Below are positions 1-10,615 of a DNA stretch of 64,000 nucleotides, piece by piece; position 1 is the first letter of the stretch; every line of letters begins with the position of its first letter. A model generated the notes under the pieces. It made no database searches. It was given only the letters and a program-made list of their open reading frames with translations, and was not told where the DNA came from. A program made the translations under genes and the position numbers. This stretch comes from Bremia lactucae (taxonomy: Eukaryota > Oomycota > Peronosporomycetes > Peronosporales > Peronosporaceae). The stretch lies in assembly GCF_004359215.1 (NCBI RefSeq), contig NC_090620.1, positions 3,030,729 to 3,094,728 on the forward strand. Reading direction: 5' to 3'.

Positions 1-289
1 TCTCATTCGAAGGCTCATAATCAGCCGCCTGACGGGTATCAGGCGACTGTTCCATCCTCCCCGAGTCGGCCATTTCGTCCGACTCGCACTCATAATCGAC
101 CTCTAAAGAGGGGTCGTACTCACGTGGTGAATCACCACGTGCACTCGCAACACCAAGTGTTGTGCGAGTGGAAGACACTACGGTAGACGGAACGTCTACC
201 GCAAGAGATAACAATGCGTCACCCGCGGCTGCACGAACCGCAGCCGAAGGTTCAACACTATCCTCACCCCGCATGAATTGTTCCTTCAT
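1..289 (-). CDS. Gypsy-type gag N-terminus, runs off the left edge
   Basis: The minus strand is open from an ATG at 289 to base 1, about 96 codons with no stop. The peptide begins MKEQFMRGEDSVEPSAAVRA and is rich in Ala, Ser, Asp and Glu. It lies 119 bases downstream (on the minus strand) of an LTR that ends at 409, which is the expected place for gag in a Ty3/Gypsy element. I recognise the style rather than a defined domain. The rest of the element is outside the window, so its intactness cannot be judged. The reading frame passes through several strong inverted repeats without interruption. Confidence 0.5.
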   Translation of the reverse strand, partial: MKEQFMRGEDSVEPSAAVRAAAGDALLSLAVDVPSTVVSSTRTTLGVASARGDSPREYDPSLEVDYECESDEMADSGRMEQSPDTRQAADYEPSNE

Positions 290-408
290 GCGATGGAATT
301 TAAAATGATGGATCTGACCAATCAAAATCATTTTAAAAATTAAGTGGTCATTTAGCGACCACTCCACCTAATGACATTCAGAGTGATTGTCGTTTAAGGG
401 AGGGGTGA

Positions 409-1240
409 TGTAACGGGGTGTATCGTTACATGAAATTAACAATAAAAGATTGTTAATTAATATTATCCAAAAGGTAGATAATATTTGGAGGAAATTACTT
501 TAAATAGTAATTTCCTGAATTCTTATCCATAAATAGGTATAGACCATTATGTCTATTTATTCCGCAGACTAATCAGCTGTAGAAGTAATCAAAGAGAGTT
601 ACGAGATAAGATAGATAAGAATTCATTTACATGTTTAGTATTAGTTTATAGTTAAGACAACATTTACAAAGATAGATTAACAAGACACTTAACTATATTA
701 ATACAGTTTTCATTTTACACTCTTAAGCTAACTTGCCTTAAGAGAAGTCTTCCTCTATACGTACAGTGTACGTCACCTAACGAGAGGCACCACTCACATC
801 TGAAGCAGTGTGAAGTGGACTTGTACTGAAACAGTACAAGTCGCAGTGCCCCGTTACACTGGTTAAATGTCGTCACGGGAGCGGTAATCCGTCTCCTCGT
901 GCGCACTTACCAAGTAGGAAGTAGTTTCCAGACTGATTTATATTTAATAGAATTAAAAACAAATACCTATTTTACCAATTAAAATGTTATCTCTATAGAT
1001 ATCATTTTGATATGTATTGCGAGCCTATCTTTATAGATACCTCGCGTAACGGATGACGCTGGGCGTCATCCCTCCTAATGTGAATGCACCCATGTGCATC
1101 ACATCCACAAGGGTTGGTCACAAATGTGCACCACCCGAGTGTTGGGTCAATAACTATTATTTAGTAATTGGCCATCCCCTTAAGTACACTTGGTGTACTG
1201 AACGGACTGTGTAACAAAGGGGCAACTTTAGCCCGTTCCA
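409..1240 (-). repeat. LTR of a Gypsy-like retrotransposon (family 1)
   Basis: On the minus strand this 832-bp block begins TGGAACGGGCTAAAGTTGCC and ends CACCCCGTTACA, giving the TG...CA ends of an LTR. Related partial copies lie at 20365-20548 (same orientation), 36739-36835 (opposite, beginning TGTAACGGGC) and 39914-40148 (same orientation). It precedes the gag start on the minus strand and is therefore the 5' LTR of the element at the left edge. It is packed with short hairpins (see findings). Exact ends are inferred from the inverted termini and the other copies. Confidence 0.75.
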
Positions 1241-3461
1241 GTTCAGTCTCGGAATAGCACCATTGTGTTGGCGTGACGACATACGCGCAGTGCATTCACG
1301 AATTTCTAGTCGCTGTCTGGTAATTTTAAGTTGCTGTTGGTCATGAGCTATTAGTAATGCAATTTTATAAGGAATAACGACTGCAGCTTGTCGTCGCCCC
1401 ATTTTTTGCGTCAAAATGCCGGAGATGATGCGTAAATAGACCGAGTCGTGCACAGGTCCAAACTGCTGCAGTTGGCCATTGCCGTGCGATTTAGTACGGT
1501 AGAAATTTGACATTCACGCGAAGGAGCCAGTTGCTTTGCCATTGCGCGTAATCTACGATGTCGTTACCAATCCTTCGGTAATGGTTGTTATAAATTGCGT
1601 TTGGCGGTAGAGCGTCGTTACTATCATAATCTTCGCCCAGGAAATATAACTCTGCATGTAGTGTTCGGGTTTGGCCGCTCCATGCATTGGCGTCACGATT
1701 GTGCTTTTGTGAGCGGCCTAAGTGTCTGAGTAGTCACCGGCTGCAATGTTCCACTCAAGCTGATTGAGCCCATGAAGTTATTCCGATTTTAAACTTGTTT
1801 ATTGTGACTCGATTATGCTTCGAAATTTATATCACTCACTAAACTCATCCTTTCGACTCACCATCCAATATATTGCAATGGCGTAAGAAGAGCTTTAGGG
1901 TCATGTAGAATTTAAAAACGGACCAAATGTCGCTCGCTGCTTCGTCTAAATCTAGGTCACGGGCTGATCCCCCTCATCCGAAGCAGCCGGCCAATGGTGG
2001 AACGAACATGACCTACTTTTAATGTACGTTTTTTTTATTTTGAACGAAAGATGCTTCTTCAGACATGCACCAATTGCAAGCTCTCCGTGGCTCTGAGGCT
2101 GATGACGTATACCGCTAATATTTTTAACACCAACGGCGTCGACACAACTTTAAGCTACCTTTTCTATGTGACTATGGTCAGCTTGTTGTGAAGCTCGAGT
2201 CGCACAGAGCATTGGCCTAATACAACAGACTGCCCAGTCCACTTCTCGGTACACGTGATTCATGGAAGGTCTCACTACAAATCGACCGCATATGACGACA
2301 AGCGCGAGTCTTTTGCCTATCCCCGTGCAACTGCACGATATCACGGCTACTTTTCGCAAAGGATAACGACATCGACCAATCTGTCAGTTGGAAAGAATTT
2401 CTCGGCTCCGTTCTATGCTTTCAGTTGTCAAATTATCCAATTCATTGTAAAAAATCAGGAAATTGCAGATCTGTGGGCTCTTATTAAAGTTGCTCGAAGA
2501 ACATTTTTTTTCTCTTGAAATTAACATTAGTCTTCCAACTATTTAAGGTTACGAAAAAAGATTTGGCTTCTTAACAGGGTAGGTATAGGTTTCGGAAATC
2601 CGACTACGAAGATATTGGTCTTAGACGTTGATTGTAAAAAAATACAGAAAGTACTTCTGCTTACACGGCGAGACTTGAGCGTAGTACAAGTGAAGCTCAA
2701 TGATACTAGTTTGAAATTAAGAGAAGCATATCAATCGATAAGAGTATTACACGATCCCTATGGTGCTACCAGTGCGATCTTTATATAAATGCAGCAGTTG
2801 AAATATTTTTTTATGCCTCTAAGCGCTGCTTTGTGCGAATAGTGACTGCTCGATTTTATATTGCTACAAATAAATGTTTTATCAAGCTGTACAATCAATT
2901 AAAAATCATGTTCGCGCGTCATTAATTAATAGCGTTGTAATAGAAATCCGCAATTTACATGTACCTCGCAGCCATCCATAACACATCAGATTAATTGAGG
3001 TAACCTTGGTGACCTGTAGATCTCGATAATCTAATAAATCTGATATGAGGCACTTTCTGTACCCATTCTATACGGATATTACATCTTCATATATTTCAAT
3101 TCACGTGTATAATTTGTCCTCATTTGACTTTTCCATCACGTAGTTGTCCCTCATGCGACAATAGTTGCCGCATAATGTCAAACTCGATCGAGTCGCGTCC
3201 GTAGAATTCAATTTGTATGCCGGCCGTCATTGGCTTATGCCTTCTGACAGACCGACCCAACTGCCTCCACTAAATACGAAGTTGTTGCAGCCAAATATAT
3301 GCACTTCTCTCTTCCAATACTCACTCCGTTAACCGGGTCGACAGTTTCTTCCTCCAAACCCGACCCGTCAACCAGCTTTTGCTTTTTCGATCAGCTACAT
3401 CATTTGCGCCAGTATCAAAAACTCCCCGAAAGGCACGAAGGTGGTGGACAGACCTTCCTGC
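1241..3461. other. Unassigned intergenic DNA
   Basis: Outside the LTR I see no convincing gene here. Small open stretches exist on both strands (for example minus 1157-1513 and plus 2255-2518), but they have no family resemblance and the first overlaps the LTR. The 1.1 kb before the next gene is AT-rich. A pyrimidine-rich patch near 3340-3360 lies about 100 bases upstream of the first ATG of the next gene and could belong to its promoter. Confidence 0.4.
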
Positions 3462-6400
3462 ATGGCCAAAACTGACGACGACGAAGCGCTGCGTCGCCGT
3501 GGACGCGCGCGTCCTCGTCCACCTTCATCCGAAGTCGACGCTTCTGTGTTTGCTTCGATCGAATCCACCAATCAGCCGCTTCCACGCTCAACTAAGATGA
3601 AGATGGCTTCACTCATGGCTGTCGTGGATGACGAAAGCAAGAGCAAGCGAGCGAAAAGTGCGGACATACCATCCAATAGTCATGTGGTTCGCAATGCTTC
3701 GATCAGTATAAGTAGCCTCACATCGTCCACGGAAGCGCCGGCCGCATCGCTTTTTCAAAATGAAATGCCGACCATCATTCCGAGTTTCAGCCGTGACGCT
3801 CCTGTAGGGAATGGCGAGAGTAAACGAGTAGCCAATGGAAGCGCAAGTGCATTTGGAACGCGCTCCATGCTAGAGTATTGTTTTCCATCGGGTCGATACG
3901 AGGGCAACGGATCGAGTAACACGAGATCGTTAAAGCGAAAGCGAAGAAGCGGACGTCGCGATGAATCAAGTACCGATGTGGATATGCTCCCATTTGGTAT
4001 TGATGCAGCGAAGCTTGTACCTCAAGGCCTTGTGGACCGCGTGGACGTTCATATGAGCCACGTAGTACTACTTGCGGTCGTTAGTAACCACGTGACGAAT
4101 TGGTGTAATCGCTCGGGCTTTGCATCGAGCTTCTTCCAAGAGATCTCAACTTTATTAGCTGCGTACTACCCGTGCAATTACTCGACACTACTGGACGAAG
4201 TGTTTGCTCGGTTTTTATTTAAACGACCGGAATTTATTGACCTATTGCTACCCGCAATGCTCGAGAAAATGAGCAAAGCAGGCGATTCCGTCACGACCAC
4301 GAAGTATCCCGTAGCTGACGCACTCGTGAGATCGTGTGGTGTTTCCTGTACCCTATTCGGGCCCCTACAAGCTCGACATGACTTGGCATGTCTGACACTC
4401 TTACAATGTCTCGTAGAATATAATCGAGGGAAGTTTCCCCTCACGTCATGGATTGTTTCGTGTGCTTTTGCGTCTAGCGATCGAGTGTTGCTACTTTTGT
4501 GGAAAGCGCTACTACTTTGTATCGAAGATGACGACAAGTGGCACATTGAGGAACCAATGCAACAGATTGTGGAACTTTTGGCGGAAGAAGACAAGCGTCG
4601 CGACTGTCGGATCTCGTGTGGGTTTGTCAAGTTGGTGTTGAGCAACGATTTCGTACGAAAGGAGCTCGTAGAGTCACGTTCGTACTTAATAGTTGACTGC
4701 CTTTTGAGGGCGTTTGAGTATGCGAGTCCAAGCTGGAGTGCGTCACTTATGGCAGAATGGCTGGAACGTCGACGGAAGCAACAGTCGGACGTCACAGGTA
4801 GTTTGAAAGAGTTGCTGGATTTTCTTGTGTGTTCTAATTGGAAGTTGAGTCTAAAGAAGCCCGAATGGTTTGTCAACCACTTACTGCGCTTTCTATTGTC
4901 ACCTCAGTGCCATGAAGCTGAACACGAAGAGACTCTTGGTGCGATATTACATGATCATATGAGGCTCGTGTTTGGCTTTGTCGACGCTACTGAAAATAGA
5001 CAAAACAGCGGGAGTGAGTCGCTGGGAGCTGCTGCTAGGATAACGTGGACAGAACTTGATGCAGTGGGAAGCCAGTCCATCTTGGAATTACAACACAACA
5101 TTGAATTGCTGATTGGTCTCTTACAAACTGCTAAAGCTTCCACGAGTGCAGCCTTTTTTAAACTATGGAGTAAAGCGTGGTCTGACAAGGAGAAGCCTCT
5201 TTACTGGAATCAAGTGTACGCACTTTTCTCTGTCATCCTTAAAAACACCATTGAAGATCGAAGTGAATTTGGCCAGAAGCTGGAATGCTTGACGATCAGT
5301 GTTTGTAAGGCGTACTATAGCTTACTGGACCGGCAAACAGCTACGCATAATTCGCGTGATGACATGGCTCGTAAATACTCGGAGACATTGAGCCTATTGC
5401 TACCGTCAAAGCATTTGATTTGTGGCATTTTGTTGCAAGAGGTATTAAACGCTCTTGTGCATTCGAAGCTCGACTTTGCAAAATCTTGCTCGTTATTTGG
5501 CAATGTCGTCATTCTACATTTAAGGAAATGTTTTGAGGGAAATGCAGACGTCAGCTTGAAGCAATGCTCTGTAGAAAAGTGTTCTGTAGAATATGATCAC
5601 GCTCAAGTTGCATCTACCACCACGACTGCTGATCTCCTCACGATGCTTCAATCACTTGTCTTGAAAGAGGACGACGTTGGAGACTTTACGCGGCATGTGC
5701 TTTCAAGTGGACCTGTCATGCGCGTACTTGTTCGATTACTGAATTTAAGTCGGCAGAGACGTAGGCAGGAAATGCTATTGGACGTGATGAATGTTGTTGT
5801 CAGGTCAGCAAATGGAAATCAGGAATGGTCGCGCCAATACGTTGTCTTGGAGCTAGTACACTGTGCCTATACAGGCCCATTAATTTCAGCAAAGAAAGCG
5901 GTTGCATTGTTAGAAAGCATCTTTCGGCACAGTAGCAATGACATTTGCGCGTTAATGTGGATGATACTAAAGCAATGTACAAAGCGATGCTGCGGATGCG
6001 AGGTCCAGGACAACGTCGTCAAGCCAGCTCTTTTGCACTCCAACTACCAGATTCGAGCTGACACATTTGCCGAACTTGTGAAGGCGATGGTGCTCTCTAT
6101 TCCTGCAAACGCAGTATGTGAAGTCCGTAGCTTTGTGGAGCAAAAGCTCTCGTCTTGTTTCATTGGCAAGACGCGAATCAATCTATTTTTACTGTTGCTA
6201 CTCCGTAAGCTTGTTGTTTGCGAGCATCACTGTGGTGTCTTTCTCCCGGTTGTGCAATTAGCGATTTGCCCTTTGGCATCTTCGAATTTTGAACAAATTC
6301 GCTTGATCCAGCTGCAGTTACTGAAGGTATTGTGTACACGATTAGTCACGATTAATTGTCGTTCCGTAGCCTTGCATAAAGCGGAAGTCTGGAAGCGCTA

Positions 6401-6614
6401 TGAGATTTTGGTATGCAACGAGCGCTTACAAACCGATTTACGGCAAATTATAAACGCTTCTAGTGGCGTATATTCCAACGTGGAACGAATTAGTCGTGCC
6501 TCGATAGTGTTAGCTCAAAATATTCTCACGTTGACAGACCAACTCAGGAACAACCAGTGCCCCTCTAGACGAAGACCTTGGGAGTTAAACGGTCCTGAAG
6601 ACAAAATGAAATGA
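3462..6614 (+). CDS. Large alpha-helical (HEAT/ARM-like) protein of unknown function
   Basis: This is a single uninterrupted frame of 1,050 codons from the first ATG (3462, MAKTDDDEALRRRGRARPR); the frame opens further upstream only with GTG. Residues 1-150 are low complexity and basic, with a likely nuclear localisation signal SLKRKRRSGRRDE. The remainder is Leu-rich helical sequence with regularly spaced LLxxL-type helices, as in an alpha-solenoid scaffold. No catalytic motif is visible. I considered Fanconi-pathway and Integrator scaffold subunits, but the sequence alone does not support naming one. The intron-free frame and ordinary codon use argue for a functional gene. The stop is TGA at 6612-6614. 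Confidence 0.75.
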   Translation: MAKTDDDEALRRRGRARPRPPSSEVDASVFASIESTNQPLPRSTKMKMASLMAVVDDESKSKRAKSADIPSNSHVVRNASISISSLTSSTEAPAASLFQNEMPTIIPSFSRDAPVGNGESKRVANGSASAFGTRSMLEYCFPSGRYEGNGSSNTRSLKRKRRSGRRDESSTDVDMLPFGIDAAKLVPQGLVDRVDVHMSHVVLLAVVSNHVTNWCNRSGFASSFFQEISTLLAAYYPCNYSTLLDEVFARFLFKRPEFIDLLLPAMLEKMSKAGDSVTTTKYPVADALVRSCGVSCTLFGPLQARHDLACLTLLQCLVEYNRGKFPLTSWIVSCAFASSDRVLLLLWKALLLCIEDDDKWHIEEPMQQIVELLAEEDKRRDCRISCGFVKLVLSNDFVRKELVESRSYLIVDCLLRAFEYASPSWSASLMAEWLERRRKQQSDVTGSLKELLDFLVCSNWKLSLKKPEWFVNHLLRFLLSPQCHEAEHEETLGAILHDHMRLVFGFVDATENRQNSGSESLGAAARITWTELDAVGSQSILELQHNIELLIGLLQTAKASTSAAFFKLWSKAWSDKEKPLYWNQVYALFSVILKNTIEDRSEFGQKLECLTISVCKAYYSLLDRQTATHNSRDDMARKYSETLSLLLPSKHLICGILLQEVLNALVHSKLDFAKSCSLFGNVVILHLRKCFEGNADVSLKQCSVEKCSVEYDHAQVASTTTTADLLTMLQSLVLKEDDVGDFTRHVLSSGPVMRVLVRLLNLSRQRRRQEMLLDVMNVVVRSANGNQEWSRQYVVLELVHCAYTGPLISAKKAVALLESIFRHSSNDICALMWMILKQCTKRCCGCEVQDNVVKPALLHSNYQIRADTFAELVKAMVLSIPANAVCEVRSFVEQKLSSCFIGKTRINLFLLLLLRKLVVCEHHCGVFLPVVQLAICPLASSNFEQIRLIQLQLLKVLCTRLVTINCRSVALHKAEVWKRYEILVCNERLQTDLRQIINASSGVYSNVERISRASIVLAQNILTLTDQLRNNQCPSRRRPWELNGPEDKMK

Positions 6615-7884
6615 CCCTTCACATGAAGTAGGATGAATAAATGCTGGGCTCCCTCTTCCCTACTCATCAATTTGAAACCTATGGTGGGCAGAGGCTACTA
6701 ATTGTTGTTGTGTTTCTTCCTCTTTAGCCGATTGAGCTTGTGCTTTTTTGCAATATCAGTGTGACTATCTTTCGAAAAGACGCTTTCGAATGCGTCGCTG
6801 TGCTGTAGGATCTTCCATCTGGACCCGCAGAACTTCCTTTAGACATTCGTGTGGTTTGCCTTTGTTTCAATAATTCGAATTTAATTGCTGACTAACTGTT
6901 GGTTGTGCAGGCAAAGGAAGCTCCATGCAATCTTGTACTTTGAAAAGGAACGAAGTGCTTGAAGGTAAAAGTAGAGAAACGTTCAAGTTCGTTATTTGCT
7001 CCCATTGCGCATGTTTAAACTTTCGTGACATTATTCGTAATGAGCTTCTTAGCTGTAATCAATTGGCATGTTTAAACTTGATTCAAGCAAAGAGATGACA
7101 CGTGCATCGTAAGCAAGCCAGAAAGAGACCTTTAAGTGAAGCACAACGTAGACACTTAAGGGGTGGAAGGTAAGCTGAAGTTGGATAAAATAACTGTATA
7201 AAAGGCAAATTTCAAAAATTGAAATCGTATTTGGCCACGGTCCGTCAGTAGGATTTATTCAAAGCTTTCGTTATCGATCGTTAAATCCGAATTATGGCAT
7301 TTCTGTTAGAAATTATCAATCTAAATCTTGACTGCCGTGATCAGGCCAAGTTGCACAAAGCGCTTGGGCGAATTGCTTCCGCACCATGTTTGCTCGTCTT
7401 TCTTTTGTCCACTGTAGACAATATACTCGTAAATTATTGTGACGGATTGGCGGCGATGCTTCATGACATAGGCAGGAGAGAAACTAAGGGTTAAAAATTT
7501 AATTGAGATTGTAGCGCATAGCTGATCCGATAATCTAAAGTTTTAGGAAGCTGCAAAGTGGTTCTTGATAGCATGATGCGTGCTGGATGGTCAAGTTTGA
7601 GCGATAGCTTTCTTTTTTTTATGACGAATTCATTTGTGTCGCATTGATTTGTTTCACTTTGATTTATAGATTTAGTATTCTGCTTATAGCATAGGCTTAA
7701 CTTAATGGTCATTTTTGTTATCTCCATATCTTCTTTATTTGTTAAATTTGTATGATGAACCCGATCTTTAGGGTTGGCAATTCCGCTTAAATTTCGATTT
7801 ATAAAATCGAAAGGAAGATTTGCAAAATTGTATTCTTATGGAGGGGAAATTCTTAAATTTGTATTTAATCGCTGCCAGCCCAGA
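6615..7884. other. Intergenic region, no convincing gene
   Basis: About 1.27 kb separates the helical protein gene from importin alpha. An ATG-started open stretch at 7294-7494 (66 codons) has no recognisable features. On the minus strand at 6698-7005 there are short basic open stretches, but the possible splice sites do not join them in one good frame. The last few hundred bases are AT-rich and presumably hold the importin alpha promoter and leader. Confidence 0.4.
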
Positions 7885-9849
7885 ATGGCCACATGCAGCC
7901 CTTCGTCGACGCGGCGCATAGCTGACCGCATGCAAAGCTTCAAGAAAGGCATTGATACTGATGAAAATCGACGTAGACGAGAAGAAACGACGATACAGAT
8001 CCGCAAAACGCGGCGTGAGGAGAGGCTCAACCAGCGGAGACGCATGATTCCAATGGTGCAGGACAGGTCACTACTAGCTTTTCTATCGCATCAATGTTAA
8101 TTGATCAATATGCTCGCAGGAAGTACGCAACGGAGCAAGTCATGAACATTCAGGAACACCGATATCTACTGCACCCGACGATCCCATGCGCCTCATTCAT
8201 GGCGTGAATGTACGCTCTTTACTATCGTAATGACAGTCGTGGAACACCCTTCCAATATTTTTTCAAAATTGTTGCATAGGTGTCAGAATTGCCCACAATT
8301 GCTGCAATGATTCAATCGCGGGACTTAATGGAGCAGTCAATTGCAGTGTCGAAATTAAGAGGTTTATTATCGTTGGGTACGTACACGTCCCTGTGTTCTA
8401 AGAAATCACAACACTGTTAACTTTGCTCATAAATGCACAGATGTAAATCCTCCCATCGAAGAAGTGATCAATTTAGGTATCGTCCCGCTCCTCGTCGAGT
8501 TTCTACGACAGCACAATCGACCAGAGATGCAGTTTGAGGCGGCCTGGGCACTCACAAACATCGCCTCCGGAACGACCGAGCACACCAAAGTCGTGATTCG
8601 ACATGGGGCAGTTGAATTGCTCTGTGCGCTTCTTCTTTCTTCCAATGAAGACGTTTGCGAACAAGCCATCTGGGCGCTTGGCAATATCGCGGGTGATTCG
8701 CCTCAATGCCGGGACTTTGTGCTTGCTGCTGGCGCAATGATGCCTCTACTCGCAATGCTCCGTCGATCTTCTGGAAAGCTCCCAATTCTTCGAAACGCCA
8801 CGTGGACATTATCGAATTTCTGTCGTGGCAAACCACGACCAGAGTTTGAGCTCGTGAGCCCTGCGTTGGAAGTGCTTCCACATTTAATTCATTCCCGTGA
8901 TGAAGAGGTGATGTCAGATGCTTGCTGGGCGCTTTCGTACCTTTCAGATGGCAATATTCAAGCCGTGATTGATGCAGGAGTATGCCGCCGCGTCGTGGAT
9001 TTAATGGGTCATCATGTGGCGTCGATACAAATGCCAGCGTTGCGCACGATTGGCAATATTGTGAGTGGCAGTGTTCACCAAACGCAGTCAATGCTTGATC
9101 TCGGGGTACTTGTAAGTCTCGTACCTTTGCTTAAGCACGAAAAACGGTCGATTCGGAAAGAAGCATGCTGGACCATTTCCAATATCACAGCGGGTTCACA
9201 AAGCCAAGTCCAAGAAGTCATTGATACAAATGTGATCTCCTCGCTGCTGTATTTGCTGATGGGGTCTGTGGAATTGGACGTTCGAAAAGAAGCGGCGTGG
9301 GCGATTTCAAATGCTACTACTAGAGGCTCGTCAGAGCAGATTCAATATTTAGTACAACAAGGTACGACGTTAAGAAAGTCATGGTGATAATAGTGGCGAG
9401 TAAAGTCTGTGGATGATTGTGTTGTAGGATGCATTCCTCCGCTAGTGAAGCTCTTGGATGTGAAAGATTCGCGTTTGATCAATGTGGCTCTAGATGCACT
9501 GAACAATATTCTTCAGGTAGGTGAAGCCGACACGTCGCTAACGGATACGAACAATCGCATGGCGCGATACATTGAAGAAGCAGACGGCATTGACTTGATT
9601 CAGAACCTTCAATTTCATCAAGAACAAGGTGTGTGGAGGTAGCCTTTAGTTTTAGTTTTTTTTCAAGTCGATTGTGACGTTGTGCTTGTGGTAGAAATTT
9701 ATGAGAAAGCGATGCGTATTATTTGCGACTACTTTGATGGCGAAGACGAGGATGATTTTGATATTACGCCTGATATGGACTACAACGCGCACGAATTTAC
9801 ATTTGGCGTTGGTGCATCTGCAGGTGGAGACGTTCCATTTAAGTGTTAG
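7885..9849 (+). CDS. Importin subunit alpha (karyopherin alpha), 6 exons
   Basis: Exons are 7885-8055, 8120-8209, 8280-8376, 8441-9361, 9428-9628 and 9695-9849, all with GT-AG introns of 63-70 bases, giving a 544-residue protein, the usual family length. Residues about 9-55 form the importin-beta-binding domain, dense in Arg ([15 protein letters not shown], then RRRREET and [11 protein letters not shown]). ARM repeats follow with the classical Trp/Asn NLS-binding ladder: [66 protein letters not shown]. The acidic C-terminus ([15 protein letters not shown]) resembles the CAS-export end. The protein links classical NLS cargo to importin beta for nuclear entry. The start was chosen at the ATG just before the Arg-rich domain; the frame upstream is open but starts only at TTG. 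Confidence 0.95.
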
Positions 9850-9982
9850 GCAGTCAGTTCTTATAAAGAAGAAAACGATGTAAAAATATTTTGGTTTTTA
9901 TTTGATTTGCTGCTTTTAGTAAAAAAACGCCGCAAAGTAGCATTTTAGTGGCAGAAGTTGCAATGAAAACGCCTTCTATTCT

Positions 9983-10333
9983 TTACTCTGCGCCGTAGAT
10001 GGGAACGACTAGAATGTGCCATTGGTGCAGCCAGCAGCATGCCCTACATTGACAAGATAATTGCAGATTTTGAATATAGAAACACGAATTATACTGTTGC
10101 ACATGTTACTCACCAGAACATCCAGAGGCAAATACCGGTCATAAAGGCCAGAAGCGTGAAGATTCTATAATAAAATTCATTAAAGCGTGGAGACGCAATT
10201 TGGGCAGGACTTACGATGAATTCTCGCGGCTCATTTTTCCTGTTATTCCCATGCCGATGCCAGCAAAGCATGTAAGCAAAGTCAGCACTAGGTATGTGAT
10301 AGATCCATTCATCAGCGGCTCTGGAACCTCCAT
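9983..10333 (-). CDS. V-type ATPase membrane subunit e-like protein, 3 small exons
   Basis: Read on the minus strand, exons are 10333-10215, 10164-10114 and 10043-9983. The introns are canonical (gtaagt...tatag and gtgagt...tgtag), and both junctions keep frame, giving 76 residues. The protein has two hydrophobic segments: ITYLVLTLLTCFAGIGMGI and, after a short basic loop, IFTLLAFMTGICLWMFW. A tail CCWLHQWHILVVPIYG follows. This size, two-span layout and the Trp/Cys/His/Pro pattern after the second span match the V0 subunit e family (ATP6V0E/VMA9), which is needed to assemble the proton-pumping V0 sector. It ends 133 bases from the 3' end of importin alpha (tail to tail) and is divergent from the cyclophilin gene. 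Identity is by resemblance only; gene structure is better supported than function. Confidence 0.72.
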
Positions 10334-10615
10334 TGCTACACGCAAGTCGAAGCGACGCACACTTGATTACAAATTAATGCGTTTTTGTAATTGAGTTATT
10401 TCAAAAGGAACTCCAAAAGCATATCCCCAAAACTTATTGTTGATAATTAGATGTATTTTCGCAACAAGGTTTGCTAAAAAATATATAACCTCCGAGCAGA
10501 AATAAGTCCCTTAAATTCCCCCATATCACGAAAGATTTAGATCTTGTAATAAAGCCTCGACTAAATTTAAGGTTAGATTCGCGTGCGCTGGACCACTGTT
10601 TTGACCTCCGCGAAC
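10334..10615. promoter_or_regulatory. Shared divergent upstream region (subunit e-like gene / cyclophilin)
   Basis: This stretch of 282 bases separates two divergent start codons and must contain both promoters. It is AT-rich in the middle. No defined core element could be assigned with confidence. Confidence 0.4.

Noticed and set aside
3441..3461. Upstream extension of the large helical protein
   Set aside because: It starts with GTG; the first ATG is at 3462.
4178..4876. Minus-strand ORF of 232 codons
   Set aside because: Antisense shadow of the large helical protein gene; Ser/Arg-rich composition typical of shadows.
6698..7005. Possible two-exon small gene on the minus strand with a Lys-rich end
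   Set aside because: The available donor (GTTAGT) and acceptors do not join the most protein-like frames; alternatives give different frames, so no single model is supported.
7294..7494. ATG-started 66-codon ORF upstream of importin alpha
   Set aside because: No family resemblance, AT-rich flanks and no splice link to the downstream gene; could be chance.
10200..10394. Plus-strand 64-codon ORF
   Set aside because: It is the antisense of the subunit e-like gene, which has better splice and protein evidence.
10583..10615. Upstream extension of the cyclophilin frame
   Set aside because: It begins with GTG and not ATG; the ATG at 10616 gives a normal presequence.
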